This document shows positions 54,842-61,193 of a stretch of DNA of 64,000 bases, one piece after another (position 1 is the stretch's first letter; each line of letters starts with the position of its first letter). The stretch spans positions 1,364,001-1,428,000 of the forward strand of contig NZ_CP023689.1 in the NCBI RefSeq assembly GCF_008704715.1, in the 5' to 3' direction. A program made the position numbers and the translations under genes. This DNA comes from Streptomyces chartreusis (GTDB lineage Bacteria; Actinomycetota; Actinomycetes; Streptomycetales; Streptomycetaceae). A model generated the notes under the pieces. The model had not been told where the DNA came from, made no database searches, and saw only the letters and a list, made by a program, of their open reading frames with translations.

Positions 54842-54873
54842 GCGCCCCGCCGGGCATCACACCGGCGGGGCGC
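54842..54873 (-). terminator. terminator of the leftward 69-residue gene
   Basis: A perfect 12-bp stem (54842-54853 and 54862-54873) with an 8-nt loop lies about 50 bp beyond the stop of the leftward gene at 54924. Confidence 0.65.
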
Positions 54874-54923
54874 CATTCGACTAGCTGTCCCGCAGAGCAT
54901 GCACGGACAACGATGAGGCCATG

Positions 54924-55133
54924 CTACGAGGTGGCACCGACAACGCCGGGCCAGTCGTCCAGCGTCTCGCCCGTCTCCTCGTCGACGAGGGTGACGCGGG
55001 CGCCGGGCCGCCCCCAGTCGCCGACCCACTCGGTGAACTTGTCGCGGGCAGTCGCCTCGCTCCACCACCAGCCCTGCGCGGCGACGGGGCCCGCGACGGT
55101 GAGGTGGTAGCGGCCGGGGAGGTTGCTGTTCAC
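54924..55133 (-). CDS. small phage protein, probable leaderless gene
   Basis: Sixty-nine residues (NLPGRYHLTVAGPVAAQGWWWSEATARDKFTEWVGDWGRPGARVTLVDEETGE), looking like a compact alpha/beta protein with an antiparallel strand pair. GTG at 55133 is preferred since TATGAT (55146-55141 on the minus strand) ends 7 nt upstream, the usual distance for a leaderless start. In-frame ATGs at 55145 and 55142 overlap that box. Function unknown. Confidence 0.55.
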   Translation of the reverse strand: MNSNLPGRYHLTVAGPVAAQGWWWSEATARDKFTEWVGDWGRPGARVTLVDEETGETLDDWPGVVGATS

Positions 55134-55140
55134 GCCCACC

Positions 55141-55150
55141 ATCATAGAAT
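55141..55150. promoter_or_regulatory. overlapping divergent -10 boxes for two leaderless genes
   Basis: Plus strand TAGAAT (55145-55150), 7 nt before GTG 55158. Minus strand TATGAT (55146-55141), 7 nt before GTG 55133. The two hexamers share two bases, so only one polymerase can melt the site at a time. A TTGCTG -35 (55123-55128) serves the rightward side. Confidence 0.5.
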
Positions 55151-55157
55151 CGAACAC

Positions 55158-55562
55158 GTGAACGATCTGCCGCCTGATGCGCGCCGCCTCCGCGTCATCC
55201 TGGAACACCTCGACCAGGAGCAGGCCGACAACGACACCGTCCTCACCTACCTGGGGCTGCAGCGCAAGGCCGTCCGGGCAGCACTCCAGCGGGCCGACGG
55301 GGAACCGCTGCAGCAGAGCGCGCCACCCCCGACCACCACCCCACCACCGAGCCGCGGCGCGCGTCCGGCCGGCTACCTCCTCGACCGGGCACGCACACCC
55401 GACGGCCCCATCCCCTCATCCATCCACACCGGCGACTGCCACATGACCAGCCCCCTCGCCCGCACCATCAGCGGCCACGAAGCCGCCACGTTCATCGCCG
55501 ACGGGCTCGAAGCGTGCGCGTTCTGCCGGCCCGACAGCGCGCTCGGGCTGCTCGACGGATAG
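55158..55562 (+). CDS. DUF6233-family protein
   Basis: A 134-residue actinophage and Streptomyces family protein: NDLPPDARRLRVILEHLDQEQADNDTVLTYLGLQRKAV (helical), a Pro/Thr-rich linker, then GYLLDR, IHTGDCHM and ACAFCRPDSALGLLD, where the Cys/His residues likely bind zinc. GTG 55158 is probably leaderless. Function unknown; ends before a shared terminator. Confidence 0.75.
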   Translation: MNDLPPDARRLRVILEHLDQEQADNDTVLTYLGLQRKAVRAALQRADGEPLQQSAPPPTTTPPPSRGARPAGYLLDRARTPDGPIPSSIHTGDCHMTSPLARTISGHEAATFIADGLEACAFCRPDSALGLLDG

Positions 55563-55569
55563 CAGAAGC

Positions 55570-55596
55570 CCCGCCAAGACGGGGGAGCCTGGCGGG
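55570..55596. terminator. bidirectional hairpin
   Basis: CCCGCCA (55570-55576) pairs with TGGCGGG (55590-55596), between the converging DUF6233 and recombinase genes. Confidence 0.5.
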
Positions 55597-55627
55597 ACCT
55601 GACAGCAGTGTGGCACGCGATCGGCGG

Positions 55628-56443
55628 CTACAGGACCCGCCCCAACACCTTGTTGGCCCGCGTGCGCTGCTGCTCTTCCTTGGCCCGCTTCCGACCGAGG
55701 GCCGCCTGAGCGTTCGCCTTCTCGCGAGCAGCGTTGCTCAGCATGCGCTGGACCGTGGTCGCATGCCACTCGCCGCCCCGCTTCGCCTTCCATCCCAGCG
55801 CGTTGGCGCGCTGGGCGATGGCGCGGTAGCCCAGGCCCTCCTCTGCATGCCAGCGCTCCATCTGCCGACGCCGGTCCTCCTCTTCAGGGAGGACCGTGAG
55901 CTCCTTGTCCTTCGTGGTCTGCTGGCCATATCGCGGAGCACCGTGGGCGTACCCACCGACGGCGGCCTTGTTGCGGCGCCCGTTGCGGAGCCGCTTAGCG
56001 ATCAGGCCGCGCTCCAGTTGGGCGGCCGCACCCATGACCTGGCGGACGAAGGTGCGCATGGGGTCATCTTCATCGTCGGGGACTACTTCCCCGCCGTCGG
56101 CAGAGAAGGCCCGTCCGCCGTGGGCCCAGACCACGGCGAGGATGGCCTCCTGCTGGGTCATGTTGCGGGCCAGGCGGTCCATGTTGGGGAAGACAATGCC
56201 GTCGGCGTCCCCGTTGGCCACCATCGTCAGGGCTTCGGCGAGCCCGAGGCGGTCGTCCTCGTCGGCCCGCCCAGTGACAGCTTCGTCTCGCAGGGTCTTG
56301 ACGATGCGGTGAGGCGAGGAGCGTGCCCAGCGCTTCACGTCCTTGTCCTGGCTGTCGAATCCGTAGCCGTCGACCTGGCCCGCGGTGGAGACGCGGAGCA
56401 GTGCGACGAGGCGCAGGCGGGGCGCTTCTGAAGGCTTCACCAT
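55628..56443 (-). CDS. short serine recombinase (resolvase domain plus Recombinase domain)
   Basis: A 271-residue site-specific recombinase. The resolvase catalytic domain has the nucleophile S19 (ALLRVSTAGQ), arginines in FPNMDRLARNMTQQE, and the E-helix ERGLIAKRLRNGR. A Recombinase (PF07508-type) segment (YAHGAPRYG, YRAIAQRANALGWKAKRGGEWHATTVQRML) follows. The zinc-ribbon and coiled-coil parts of large phage integrases (typically over 450 residues) are absent, so it may be an integrase relic, an excision/inversion enzyme, or a compact integrase. Start uncertain: ATG 56443 lies 13 nt after TATTGT; ATG 56470 is also in frame. Confidence 0.8.
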   Translation of the reverse strand: MVKPSEAPRLRLVALLRVSTAGQVDGYGFDSQDKDVKRWARSSPHRIVKTLRDEAVTGRADEDDRLGLAEALTMVANGDADGIVFPNMDRLARNMTQQEAILAVVWAHGGRAFSADGGEVVPDDEDDPMRTFVRQVMGAAAQLERGLIAKRLRNGRRNKAAVGGYAHGAPRYGQQTTKDKELTVLPEEEDRRRQMERWHAEEGLGYRAIAQRANALGWKAKRGGEWHATTVQRMLSNAAREKANAQAALGRKRAKEEQQRTRANKVLGRVL

Positions 56444-56498
56444 GCCGAGAGCGTACACAATATTTGGCATAGATGTAACACGGCAGGTCAAAGAGATG

Positions 56499-56524
56499 CC
56501 CTCGCCGCCAGGTGGTGGCGAGGG
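56499..56524. terminator. hairpin between the tail operon and recombinase
   Basis: CCCTCGCC (56499-56506) pairs with GGCGAGGG (56517-56524), 10-nt loop. Placed just after the 29-residue gene on the leftward strand. Confidence 0.55.
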
Positions 56525-56530
56525 CGCCTC

Positions 56531-56620
56531 TCACTCGCCTTCGTCGTCGGGTGGCGGCAGGTCCGGTTCGAGAAACGGGTGCGGCGACAGCCAGAACGGC
56601 GGGGCTTCGTCATCGGCCAT
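56531..56620 (-). CDS. 29-residue acidic, proline-rich peptide
   Basis: Small reading frame (MADDEAPPFWLSPHPF, then an acidic Pro-rich tail) starting 12 bp after the adaptor gene and followed directly by a terminator hairpin. Composition and position (last gene of the tail operon) resemble small phage tail-assembly or chaperone peptides. Low certainty because of its size. Confidence 0.4.
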   Translation of the reverse strand: MADDEAPPFWLSPHPFLEPDLPPPDDEGE

Positions 56621-56631
56621 GGGATGCCCCT

Positions 56632-56910
56632 TCACCGCTCGGCGATCGTGAGGTAGATCGACCGCTCATCGATCAGCCCGCCGACAGTAGTGATCTGACA
56701 GACCAGGGTGTACGCGACGTCGACAATCCCACCCGATACCCGCTGAGTCACCATCGTGTCGCCGACCACCGGGCTGCCGACAGCCGTGAGCCCCTCGGGC
56801 ACGGTGACCGTCGCAGAGCTGATCATGTCGTCGACCTCCGCGAGCCACAGCGACCAGTCCCAGCTGTAGTCCAGCAGCGCCGCCGGGTCCTTGGTGTAAC
56901 TGTCCGACAT
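56632..56910 (-). CDS. phage fibre-tail adaptor protein
   Basis: A 92-residue structural protein: KDPAALLDYSWDWSLWLAEVDDMISSATVTVPEGLTAV and the C-terminal VAYTLVCQITTVGGLIDERSIYLTI match the small beta-rich fibre-tail adaptors of actinophages. It starts 4 bp after the larger tail protein gene. Likely links receptor-binding fibre to the tail. Confidence 0.72.
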   Translation of the reverse strand: MSDSYTKDPAALLDYSWDWSLWLAEVDDMISSATVTVPEGLTAVGSPVVGDTMVTQRVSGGIVDVAYTLVCQITTVGGLIDERSIYLTIAER

Positions 56911-56914
56911 GGGC

Positions 56915-57889
56915 CTACCTCACTGTCAGGGTGCGATGCTCGGCCAGCACGGCGAGCCGTCGGCGCTCGGCGGGGATCCTGTACGTGCGCTCCGGGCTCG
57001 GCATAGTCGTCGACGGCACGGTGAGCGGGCGCGCCGTATCAACCTCCAGCGCGGTCGACAGGGCTGCGGTCTTGGAGCCGACGAGCGGCATCGCCACCTC
57101 AACGGAGACGGCGGTACCGAGCGTGGCCGTCTTCACCCCAGCGAGCGCCTGCGCAGTGTCCTGTTCGACGACCGGCGCGAGGGAAGCCGCCTTGGCCCCG
57201 ACCAGTGGCTGCGCGGACTCGACCGTACTGGCGACGCCGAGGGCGGCAGCCTTCGTTCCGGTGAGGCCCTGCGCTGTCTCCGTCGACGTGGCTGGAGTGA
57301 GCGTCGCGGTCTTGGCCCCGCTGAGCGGCTGGGCGCTGTCGACCTCCGTGGCAGTACCGAGGGCTGCGCCGGCCACCACGTCCGCAGCGGCGAAGTCGTC
57401 GTAGCGAATCGCGGACGCCGACTCGCTGCGAATGCCGACGCTGGTGCCTGTCGTGACGCCGGTGTCCGTGACGCTGATGCGTTGGACGCCGTTGACGTAG
57501 GCGGTGATGGTGCTGCCGACGGCCTGGACCTTCGCGACGTCGCCCGGTGCGGCTGCCGCCGCGTAGGTACCGATGACGCTGAAGCTGCCGCCGATGACGC
57601 TGAAGAGGTCCCAGGTCGAGCCGTCGTTGCGGAACAGGTAGCCGGAGCTGATGTTGCTGTTGCCGCGGCACCACACGCCCTGGCTGACGCTCGTGGTCGC
57701 GGCGATCGTCATCTGCGCGTAGTGATCGTTGCTGTCCATCGCCCCGGCGGCGCGCAGGATGATCGTGCCGCCCGCTGCGCCCGGCGAGAGCCGGTTGGTG
57801 TCAATGGACCATTCGCCGGACACCTCGACCCACCCGGCCCCCAGGTCAGACGAGTTGGCCCTGTTGAAGTCGTCGGTGAAGATCGCCAT
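56915..57889 (-). CDS. phage minor tail/fibre protein with laminin-G-like domain and tandem repeats
   Basis: A 324-residue structural protein. Residues 1-170 form a beta-rich, LamG/concanavalin-like module (FTDDFNRANSSDLGAGWVEVSGEWSI, YAQMTIAATTSVSQGVWCRGN). Residues 176-290 consist of nearly six 20-residue repeats, then a basic C-terminal tail. The N-terminal module may recognise cell-surface glycans. Stop and start neighbours are 4 and 2 bp away, so it is co-transcribed with the adaptor and the upstream tail gene. Confidence 0.72.
   Translation of the reverse strand: MAIFTDDFNRANSSDLGAGWVEVSGEWSIDTNRLSPGAAGGTIILRAAGAMDSNDHYAQMTIAATTSVSQGVWCRGNSNISSGYLFRNDGSTWDLFSVIGGSFSVIGTYAAAAAPGDVAKVQAVGSTITAYVNGVQRISVTDTGVTTGTSVGIRSESASAIRYDDFAAADVVAGAALGTATEVDSAQPLSGAKTATLTPATSTETAQGLTGTKAAALGVASTVESAQPLVGAKAASLAPVVEQDTAQALAGVKTATLGTAVSVEVAMPLVGSKTAALSTALEVDTARPLTVPSTTMPSPERTYRIPAERRRLAVLAEHRTLTVR
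57020..57364 (-). repeat. 60-bp tandem repeat encoding a 20-residue motif (about 5.75 copies)
   Basis: The protein repeat follows (A/S/T)L-x-x-A-x-x-x-(E/D)-x-A-x-x-L-x-G-x-K-x-A. Copies differ at both DNA and protein level, so the array is old and conserved by selection on its pattern. Probably a fibrous spacer. Confidence 0.8.
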
Positions 57890-57891
57890 GA

Positions 57892-58338
57892 CTACGCGCT
57901 GGAGCTGGCCCGGACGAAGTCCGCGATGCTCAGCGTGAAGTTGTTGCCGTCCGGCGTCCAGGTCACGTCGTGCTTGCTGAGCGGGATGAGGTCGGCGTCG
58001 GTGCCGGTGGTGGTGTCCGGGTCGTAGCAGATCACCACCGCCCCGACCGCGCTGCCGGTCGGCGCAGTCCAGGTCACGTCCGCGGCGTCGGACTCGACGC
58101 GGTCGCTGCTGTCGTTGACGGTCACGGACACCGACGTGAGGCTCTTCCTGCCGACCGTCGTCTGCTCGTTGGAGGCACCGGCGAGGAGGTCGGCGAGGGT
58201 GTCGTAGTCGCGCATGGTCGAGTCCGCGACGAGCCCTGACGATTCCAGCGGCACCAGGACGAGACCGTCGTTGGCGTTGGGCAGGGCGGCCAGCGAGGCG
58301 ACGCGGCCCAGCGCCACGTTAAAGACAAGGTTGGCCAT
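57892..58338 (-). CDS. phage structural protein, probable tail component
   Basis: A 148-residue protein, beta-rich. The N terminus MANLVFNVALGRVASLAALPNANDGLVLVPLESSGL and DYDTLADLLAGASNEQTT, VTWTAPTGSAVGAVVICYDPDTTTGTDADLIPLSKHDVTWTPDG resemble small virion proteins of Streptomyces phages. First of the tail genes, co-transcribed with the fibre protein (2 bp gap). Exact virion role unknown. Confidence 0.62.
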   Translation of the reverse strand: MANLVFNVALGRVASLAALPNANDGLVLVPLESSGLVADSTMRDYDTLADLLAGASNEQTTVGRKSLTSVSVTVNDSSDRVESDAADVTWTAPTGSAVGAVVICYDPDTTTGTDADLIPLSKHDVTWTPDGNNFTLSIADFVRASSSA

Positions 58339-58356
58339 GCTGTTGTACTCCAGTTC

Positions 58357-58689
58357 TCACAGCTCGATGTGCTCGAGGAACGGCCTAGCCCGTGCAGGGA
58401 TGGCACGCGGGGCCGGCGGCTCGAGGCCCGCCTTACGGATGTAGCCGACGAGTCGGCCGCGGTCGTCGACGAGCCACGCGATTGCCGCGCCTTGGCCGGT
58501 GAGCTGCTCCTGCTGCAGATCGAGCTTCTCGCCCTGCCGCTTCAGCTCCTTGTCCATGCGGTCCGTGACCACGGAGAAGTCGTCGCGCTTCTCCTGTCGC
58601 TTGGTGCGGCGGGCGGACCGGGCGGCAACCACACCGCCCGCTGCGCCTACGATCGCCAGCCCTGCCTGAACCCAGGTGTCGACGGTCAT
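58357..58689 (-). CDS. membrane-anchored coiled-coil phage protein
   Basis: A 110-residue protein with one N-terminal hydrophobic segment (VQAGLAIVGAAGGVVAARSA) then a long charged helix (RRTKRQEKRDDFSVVTDRMDKELKRQGEKLDLQQEQL) likely to form a coiled coil. This layout fits a Rz-like spanin or holin accessory in the lysis cassette. Its start overlaps the upstream stop by 4 bp. Confidence 0.55.
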   Translation of the reverse strand: MTVDTWVQAGLAIVGAAGGVVAARSARRTKRQEKRDDFSVVTDRMDKELKRQGEKLDLQQEQLTGQGAAIAWLVDDRGRLVGYIRKAGLEPPAPRAIPARARPFLEHIEL

Positions 58690-59111
58690 GCGTTGCTCAC
58701 TCTCTTCATGCGGGGCGGCTCACGCCATCCCGCCACGACCAGCACGGGTACGGCGATCACAGCCCATACGAGAGCGGCAACCCACCCTCTCGGGAAGTCG
58801 CCCGCGACCCAGGCCCCGAGGTAGGAGGCCATCCAGGGCAGCACCATCAGCGGCAGCGCCAGGAAGCCGGGCCAGTCGCGTCCCTGCGGCATCCAGGCTG
58901 AGACGATCGCGACCAGCCCGGTTGCCACCCACAGCCAGCCCCACACGGTGAGCGACATCAGCTCCAGCAGGGGCTGGAGTCCGCGTTGGTCGGGCTGTGG
59001 GGAGGTGATCTGCGCGAAGCCGTAGAGGCTCCACACGGCGCCGTAGCTGAGGAGGATGGCGCCGCGGCGGCCCAGCGTTCTGCCCAGCCGCCGGACCACA
59101 CGGCGCGGCAT
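58686..59111 (-). CDS. four-helix membrane protein of the lysis region
   Basis: A 141-residue protein with a basic N terminus (RRVVRRLGRTLGRR) and about four transmembrane segments (ILLSYGAVWSLYGF, VWGWLWVATGLVAIV, FLALPLMVLPWMASYLGAW, ALVWAVIAVPVLVVAG). Adjacent to the holin-like gene and endolysin, hence possibly a second holin or antiholin. No family recognised. Confidence 0.6.
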   Translation of the reverse strand: MPRRVVRRLGRTLGRRGAILLSYGAVWSLYGFAQITSPQPDQRGLQPLLELMSLTVWGWLWVATGLVAIVSAWMPQGRDWPGFLALPLMVLPWMASYLGAWVAGDFPRGWVAALVWAVIAVPVLVVAGWREPPRMKRVSNA

Positions 59112-59483
59112 CTACGCCGCCTTGACGACGCTGGACTGCTCCAGCTTCATCGCCGCGATCGGGGCAGTGACCTGCGGACGTATCACGACCAGGGCGAGAC
59201 CACCCTCGATGAGCAGCATCCACAATGCCTGCGTCTCTGCGCTCATCTCCAGGCCGAAGCCGAGGAACAGGGCGAGGGCGCCATGGCCGAGGTTGACGAG
59301 CGCAGCGAACGCGGCGCCGGTCTTGAGGATGAACGCCTCGGCGACCGCGACGACACAGGCGAGGAACGCCATGACGAGCGCCTGCTGGTCGGCGGTAACG
59401 CCGAGGCCATAGGCGGCGCCCAGCTTCAGGGTGAGGGCAATGAACGCGAGGATCGTCGCGGGCTCGCGACCGAAGATGCGCAT
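59112..59483 (-). CDS. holin-like membrane protein
   Basis: A 123-residue protein with three hydrophobic stretches (ATILAFIALTLKLGAAYGL, QALVMAFLACVVAVAEAFI, GHGALALFLGFGL...LMLLIEGGLALVVI). It lies 18 bp after the endolysin gene; small multi-spanning protein plus endolysin is the classical lysis pair. Abuts the next gene without a gap. Confidence 0.65.
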   Translation of the reverse strand: MRIFGREPATILAFIALTLKLGAAYGLGVTADQQALVMAFLACVVAVAEAFILKTGAAFAALVNLGHGALALFLGFGLEMSAETQALWMLLIEGGLALVVIRPQVTAPIAAMKLEQSSVVKAA

Positions 59484-59501
59484 GGCGGGTCTCGTTTCTG
59501 G

Positions 59502-60431
59502 TCAGGCGTCGGGGACGTCGAGGTGGATGGTGATGTTCTCGAGTTCGGCGCGGAGTTCCGCGACGATGGCAGCGGGGTCGAGGTCGCCGATGTTCGCGGC
59601 GAGGGTGGCGACGGCGCCGACGAGCTTGTCGTTGGTGGCTGTGAGCGTGGCGAGCTTCTTCTCGAGGGCGCGCACGCGGGCGTTGGTGTCCTTGAGGAAG
59701 GACTGGTACTGCCAGGTGGGGTTGGTGGCCCGGTCGGGGGCGTCGTCCGGGGCGGCGGCTTTGTCGCTTTCCCAGACTGTCTTGCGGACCTTCTCGAGGT
59801 CGTCGGCGCTCAGCGCCATGTCATCCTCCTGCTGCTGGTTGCCGCCGAGGCGGGCCGCGATCCGGCCGCGCATGTCCTGCATCGTGAAGCCGCGCGGATC
59901 CGACTTCCCGGGCTGCCACTCCAGGTGTCCGATCACGGAGCCCGCACCCCACCCGTGGTGGCGGCAGATCGCCGCGGACACCTTCTCGATCGCGAGCTTC
60001 TGCACTGCGGGCCACGGGTCGGCGCCGTCGCCGAGGTTCTCGCACTCGAAGCCGTAGAAGTGGCGGTTGCCGTCGGTGTCCGCCTCGTTGTCGGACGGCA
60101 GGGAGGTTTCGTTGATGACCGCCTGGAGGACGTCGCCGTCGCCGAGGCCGGCATGGTTAGCGCGGCCGTTTCCGACGAGGTGGACGTGCCCCTGCTTGTC
60201 GATGACGCCATGGCACAGCGGGCCGGGTAGCCCGGAGTAGCCGTCGTAGCAGATGGCCACGGTGTTGTCGGTGCCCTTGGTGACGGTGTGGTGGATCATC
60301 ACGCCGTTCACCGGGCCCCAGGCGCCCTTGCTGTTGCGGTTGTGGGTGCGCCAGCTGCGGACCTCGTGGACCGTGAGGCCCTCCTTGCGGAGGATCTCCA
60401 CCAGCTTGGACGCGCTCAGTGGTTCAGCCAT
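59502..60431 (-). CDS. phage endolysin, N-acetylmuramoyl-L-alanine amidase
   Basis: Cell-wall lysin of 309 residues. The Amidase_2 domain (about 35-195) has zinc-site histidine in GVMIHHTVTKG (H47/H48), FYGFECENLG, and GHLEWQPGKSDPRGF with the second histidine and final acidic ligand. A linker and C-terminal coiled coil (NARVRALEKKLATLTATNDKLVGAVATLAANI) follow, probably for multimerisation or wall targeting. GGAGG precedes ATG 60431. First gene of the leftward lysis/tail operon. Confidence 0.92.
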   Translation of the reverse strand: MAEPLSASKLVEILRKEGLTVHEVRSWRTHNRNSKGAWGPVNGVMIHHTVTKGTDNTVAICYDGYSGLPGPLCHGVIDKQGHVHLVGNGRANHAGLGDGDVLQAVINETSLPSDNEADTDGNRHFYGFECENLGDGADPWPAVQKLAIEKVSAAICRHHGWGAGSVIGHLEWQPGKSDPRGFTMQDMRGRIAARLGGNQQQEDDMALSADDLEKVRKTVWESDKAAAPDDAPDRATNPTWQYQSFLKDTNARVRALEKKLATLTATNDKLVGAVATLAANIGDLDPAAIVAELRAELENITIHLDVPDA

Positions 60432-60461
60432 GCGTATCCTCCCGCGCGAACACTCCCCTTG

Positions 60462-60503
60462 GAATCGTAGCCTTGAGCGGGGCATCTACCTACGATTCGT
60501 AGG
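60462..60503. promoter_or_regulatory. palindromic operator in the divergent phage control region
   Basis: Perfect dyad CCTACGA-T-TCGTAGG (60489-60503) plus an additional half-site GAATCGTAG (60462-60470). Lies between the leftward endolysin gene and the rightward small-gene cassette, so one regulator could control both. Confidence 0.5.
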
Positions 60504-60514
60504 CTACAGTTCAA

Positions 60515-60586
60515 GCAGCCTTTGCTCAGAGGCTGCGCGGCAGGGGGGTTCTCTTGCGGGTTGCCCCCTGCCGCACCAACCCGCAA
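60515..60586 (+). ncRNA. structured leader RNA with interlocking stems (possible pseudoknot or switch)
   Basis: Three perfect stems lie ahead of the 29-residue gene. P0: 60515-60520 with 60531-60536 (GCAGCC/GGCTGC). P1 abuts it: 60537-60547 with 60564-60574 (GCGGCAGGGGG/CCCCCTGCCGC). P2: 60554-60563 with 60577-60586 (TTGCGGGTTG/CAACCCGCAA). The 5' arm of P2 is in the loop of P1 and the 3' arm of P1 is in the loop of P2, an H-type pseudoknot topology. Only 2 nt link P1 to the last arm, so full co-formation is sterically doubtful and the stems may instead be alternatives. The ribosome site (gcaggagaag) follows within 7-17 nt. Confidence 0.6.
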
Positions 60587-60607
60587 TGAGCCCGCAGGAG
60601 AAGCGCC

Positions 60608-60697
60608 ATGGCCGAACCATTCGCCGCCCAGGGCCTCTGCGAGGGCGAGCGCCCGCTCCGCGTCGCCAACGTCCCGGTCGACGGAGGTGGGTCGTGA
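60608..60697 (+). CDS. 29-residue phage leader peptide
   Basis: ATG 60608 preceded by GGAGAAG. Encodes MAEPFAAQGL and a further 19 residues ending in GGGS. Its stop overlaps the start of the next gene (GTGA). Its position directly after the structured leader suggests a regulatory or cotranslational role, but it may be just a small cargo protein. Confidence 0.5.
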   Translation: MAEPFAAQGLCEGERPLRVANVPVDGGGS

Positions 60698-60801
60698 GGG
60701 TCATCTGCCAGGCGCTGGCCTGCCTGTTCGCGATCGTCGCCCTGTCGCAGCCCGGCGTCGTCCGCTACGACTACCAGCCCGCCGTGTGGAGTAGCCGATG
60801 A
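60694..60801 (+). CDS. 35-residue hydrophobic phage peptide
   Basis: GTG 60694 overlaps the previous stop. The sequence begins RVICQALACLFAIVALS, one short transmembrane or signal-like stretch, and ends polar (RYDYQPAVWSSR). Coupled to the next gene by ATGA. Function unknown. Confidence 0.5.
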   Translation: MRVICQALACLFAIVALSQPGVVRYDYQPAVWSSR

Positions 60802-61193
60802 GCAGGCCCAGGTTCCGATTCATCGACGTCGGCGACGGTTGGAGGTGGGAGTGCGCCTGCTGCAACGGCTACAGCCGAAAGTTCCAGACCGAGCAAGAAG
60901 CGCGTGACAACGCCCGCACCGATCACGCCACATGCCACCCCGAGGCCGAGGAGCGCGACGCGAAGTCCGAGGGCGTGGGCTCATGGCAGCTTGCCCCACC
61001 CCAGCCGCCGACCATCGCCATCATTGGCGAAGACGGCCGCACGCCGCTCGTCACGATCCATCCCGACGGTGAGCTGGAGTACGGGCCCGACTACACCCCG
61101 GACGAAGCCGCACGCCGCTTCTGGGACGCACTGCGCCACCTTGCGCCCGCCCGCTGCCCAGCATGCGGCCACCTCGGGCTGGAGGTGCCGTGA
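60798..61193 (+). CDS. small phage protein with two Cys-x-x-Cys motifs
   Basis: A 131-residue protein: WECACCNGYSRKFQTEQEARDNARTDHATCH forms a Cys2-His2-like finger, and RCPACGHLGLEV near the C terminus a second CxxC. The centre (IAIIGEDGRTPLVTIHPDGELEYGPDYTPDEAARRFWDAL) is alpha/beta. Overlaps neighbours by 4 bp on both sides. No known family. Confidence 0.62.
   Translation: MSRPRFRFIDVGDGWRWECACCNGYSRKFQTEQEARDNARTDHATCHPEAEERDAKSEGVGSWQLAPPQPPTIAIIGEDGRTPLVTIHPDGELEYGPDYTPDEAARRFWDALRHLAPARCPACGHLGLEVP

Noticed and set aside
55628..56491. Start of the recombinase at TTG 56491
   Set aside because: TTG 56491 lies within the likely promoter and beside the upstream hairpin. ATG 56443 gives the usual N terminus just ahead of the catalytic LLRVST motif.
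57020..57364. CRISPR-like array
   Set aside because: The 60-bp repeats are diverged, in frame and without spacers of constant size. They encode a protein repeat. No CRISPR array or cas gene was seen anywhere in the window.
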